From positions 1 to 8,205 of the forward strand of contig JAGODU010000172.1 of assembly GCA_017998095.1 (NCBI GenBank): a DNA stretch of 8,205 nucleotides, in the 5' to 3' direction. Position 1 is the stretch's first letter; every line of letters begins with the position of its first letter. A model generated the notes under the pieces. It did not search any database. It was not told the DNA's origin and worked only from the letters and a program-made list of their open reading frames with translations. The position numbers and the translations under genes were made by a program. The DNA comes from Prolixibacteraceae bacterium. Its GTDB lineage: Bacteria; Bacteroidota; Bacteroidia; Bacteroidales; Prolixibacteraceae. Positions 6,821 to 8,205 of the stretch are shown piece by piece.

Positions 6821-7729
6821 TTAGTCAACCCTGTCAATGCCAATATCATTTAAAGAACAAGGATCTTCAAGTGGTTCAAGGTGAGTAACGACAGTGATAG
6901 GTGAGTCGAAACTTTTACGTATCCCTTTTTCAATGTTTTCAGCAATATCGTGTCCTTCCTGAATAGTCTTATTGCCCGGAATAAGTATATGAACAATTAC
7001 GAATATTCTCTGGCCTGATTGTCTGGTTAAAAGGGAATGATATTCAATGCCCTGGGCTTTATATGAATCAAGATAATCAGTAATTTTTTTAAGATCAGCT
7101 TCTGAAACAGCGGAATCCATAAGTCCCATTGCAGAGCGCTTTATCAGGCTATAGCCGGCCCAAAGAATGTTCAGTGCAACTATAACAGCAACAACACCAT
7201 CGAGTACAAGCCACCCTGTTAAACGTACAAGTCCAATACTTACTAGTACACCTACTGAAGTCCATACATCTGTCATCAGGTGTTTTCCATCAGCCTCAAG
7301 AGTTATTGACTTATTTTTCTTACCGTTCTTTATCAATATGAGAGCTACAACTAAATTGATCAATGATGCACCAAATGAAACCATTAATCCTACTCCTACA
7401 TTTTCAATTGGCTGTGGATTAATAATCCTTGGGACTGCAGCACTAATAATGCTGAAAGAAGCAACAATAATCATTGCTCCTTCGATTGCACTTGAAAAGT
7501 ATTCTGCTTTTGAGTGACCAAAAGCATGACCTTCATCGGCTGGTCTCTCAGAAATGCTGATCATGATAAGGGCGACAACGGCAGCTACAAGATTAACACA
7601 TGATTCAATAGCATCTGATAACAAGCCTACTGAGCCGGTCATTTTCCATGCAATGAATTTCAGTGCAATAGTTGAAACAGCTGCTAGTATCGACAGGTAA
7701 ATAAATTTCTTTAAGGATTTTTGTTTCAT
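6821..7729 (-). CDS. Cation diffusion facilitator (CDF) family metal transporter
   Basis: From the internal start MKQKSLKKF the protein has 302 residues, the usual CDF length. An upstream ATG at 7792 would add 21 residues, but an exact -7 promoter box lies inside that extension, so I prefer 7729. CDF proteins move divalent metals (Zn, Fe, Mn, Co) out of the cytosol against protons as dimers. The N-terminal part has six membrane helices, with GSVGLLSDAIESCVN (32-46) in TM2 and KHLMTDVWTS (149-158) in TM5. The cytosolic loop DEGHAFGHSKAEY (65-77) matches the family. The last 90 residues form the cytosolic metal-sensing domain (ZT_dimer). TM5 keeps the ligand pair His150/Asp154, whereas TM2 has Glu42/Asn46 in place of the common Asp/His-x3-Asp. 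The substrate metal may therefore differ from zinc. It stands alone on this strand, convergent with the cytochrome-like gene. Confidence 0.93.
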   Translation of the reverse strand: MKQKSLKKFIYLSILAAVSTIALKFIAWKMTGSVGLLSDAIESCVNLVAAVVALIMISISERPADEGHAFGHSKAEYFSSAIEGAMIIVASFSIISAAVPRIINPQPIENVGVGLMVSFGASLINLVVALILIKNGKKNKSITLEADGKHLMTDVWTSVGVLVSIGLVRLTGWLVLDGVVAVIVALNILWAGYSLIKRSAMGLMDSAVSEADLKKITDYLDSYKAQGIEYHSLLTRQSGQRIFVIVHILIPGNKTIQEGHDIAENIEKGIRKSFDSPITVVTHLEPLEDPCSLNDIGIDRVD

Positions 7730-7750
7730 TTTGGTAAAAATAAAGACTAG

Positions 7751-7758
7751 CAAATATA
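7751..7758 (-). promoter_or_regulatory. Bacteroidota-type -7 box for the CDF gene
   Basis: On the minus strand this reads TATATTTG, an exact match to the Bacteroides/Flavobacterium -7 consensus TAnnTTTG. It ends 21 nt before the ATG at 7729, which would leave a short 5' leader. No TTG -33 element is found at the normal distance (the nearest TTTG is about 31 nt upstream), so the assignment rests on one box. It is the only exact match I found in the main intergenic regions. Confidence 0.45.
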
Positions 7759-7856
7759 AGATTTGACATAGATTATTTAAAGATTTTTTCAAAAATCATG
7801 ATAAAGTTGTTATGCAAATGTTAAAAATCAAAATATATCTTTTCCTGATTAAACTT

Positions 7857-7876
7857 TAGACTTTATTTGAAGTCTA
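7857..7876. promoter_or_regulatory. Inverted repeat upstream of the outer-membrane protein gene
   Basis: TAGACTT (7857-7863) and AAGTCTA (7870-7876) form a perfect 7-bp inverted repeat around a 6-nt spacer, ending 46 bp before the ATG at 7923. It could be a regulator-binding site or a leader hairpin. No T-run follows it, so a terminator is unlikely. The function is a guess, and a 7-bp repeat may be chance. Confidence 0.3.
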
Positions 7877-7922
7877 CTTTCATGTAAATATTTTGAAAAG
7901 GAAACATTTAATTATTTAATAG

Positions 7923-8205
7923 ATGAACAAGTTTATTTTAACAACACTACTGTTATTATTTATAACAAACTCAATTTTTTCTCAACCCCCTGGGTTTACC
8001 GGATCTTTACCTAAAATAGGTACAATTACAGGGAAGTTAATTGAAAAGGGAAGTAATACACCTTTGGAATATGCCAATGTTGCGATATATTCATCACGGG
8101 ATTCCTCTTTAGCAGGTGGTGGAATAGCTGATGCGAAAGGAGTTTTTAGTATCAGTGAGCTTGCTCCCGGCAAATATTATCTTGATGCTAAGTTTATTGG
8201 ATTTG
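7923..8205 (+). CDS. Outer-membrane beta-barrel/TonB-receptor-like protein, N-terminal part
   Basis: The reading frame opens with ATG at 7923 and is still open at the window edge after 94 codons, so only the N-terminus is seen. Residues 1-20 (MNKFILTTLLLLFITNSIFS) are a signal peptide, with likely cleavage before Gln21-Pro-Pro. From about residue 33 the sequence ITGKLIEKGSNTPLEYANVAIY, then a GGGIADAKGVFSISELAPGKYYLDAKFIGF stretch in several steps, is the beta-sandwich CarboxypepD_reg-like domain that begins many Bacteroidota outer-membrane receptors. The PPGFTG...KIG linker before it and the absence of a SusC-type TonB box so far favour the OMP_b-brl_3 type (outer membrane beta-barrel family) over SusC, but this needs the rest of the gene. 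The product is exported to the outer membrane. It is divergent from the CDF gene; whether it transports metal is unknown. No Shine-Dalgarno sequence is visible. Confidence 0.85.
   Translation, partial: MNKFILTTLLLLFITNSIFSQPPGFTGSLPKIGTITGKLIEKGSNTPLEYANVAIYSSRDSSLAGGGIADAKGVFSISELAPGKYYLDAKFIGF

Noticed and set aside
7167..7517. Plus-strand open frame of 116 codons inside the CDF gene
   Set aside because: It is antisense to a well-supported transporter, with no domain and a Thr/Ile-rich translation typical of shadows.
7782..7797. GATTTTT/AAAAATC inverted repeat as a terminator or operator
   Set aside because: It is a pure A/T run pair with a 2-nt spacer, which is cheap in AT-rich DNA, and it lies upstream of both divergent genes rather than after one.
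7982..8173. Minus-strand open frame of 63 codons at the right edge
   Set aside because: It is antisense to the signal-peptide-bearing outer-membrane protein, which has clear family features.

Overview
The window looks like a chromosomal segment of a Bacteroidota bacterium. The evidence is an AT-rich sequence, start codons mostly without Shine-Dalgarno sequences, one exact match to the Bacteroidota -7 promoter element TAnnTTTG, and a SusC/TonB-receptor-style outer-membrane protein that opens with a carboxypeptidase-regulatory-like domain at the right edge. No RNA gene, CRISPR array, insertion sequence or phage gene is visible.

Layout, left to right. (1) 43-1440, minus strand: a complete APC-superfamily amino acid permease. 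(2) 1441-1766: a 326-bp gap without a convincing gene. Inside it lies an island of about 94 bp that is richer in G+C than its flanks and carries an 11-bp tandem repeat (2.7 copies) between short inverted repeats. (3) 3311 down to 1767, minus strand: a tight three-gene operon of an ECF sigma factor, a four-helix membrane protein that is probably its anti-sigma or sensing partner, and a 141-residue helical protein of unknown function. (4) 3312-3436: a divergent intergenic region with a 9-bp perfect inverted repeat. (5) 3437-5514, plus strand: an ABC ATPase and an ABC-2 permease whose stop and start codons overlap, together a two-gene exporter. (6) 5534-6256: deoC, deoxyribose-phosphate aldolase, 19 bp behind the permease. 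(7) 6285-6779: a four-helix membrane protein with two HX13H pairs, which suggests a small di-heme cytochrome b. (8) 7729 down to 6821, minus strand: a cation diffusion facilitator with a non-standard transmembrane metal site. (9) 7923 onward, plus strand: the N-terminus of an outer-membrane beta-barrel/TonB-receptor-like protein, cut by the window end.

The most system-like part is the sigma factor, membrane partner and helical protein operon set head to head with the ABC exporter and sharing a 125-bp control region with it. A simple reading is an envelope- or compound-responsive ECF module that controls its own operon and perhaps the exporter. This is inference from gene order; no individual family here is new. 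The remaining genes are housekeeping or transport functions with no clear link to each other.
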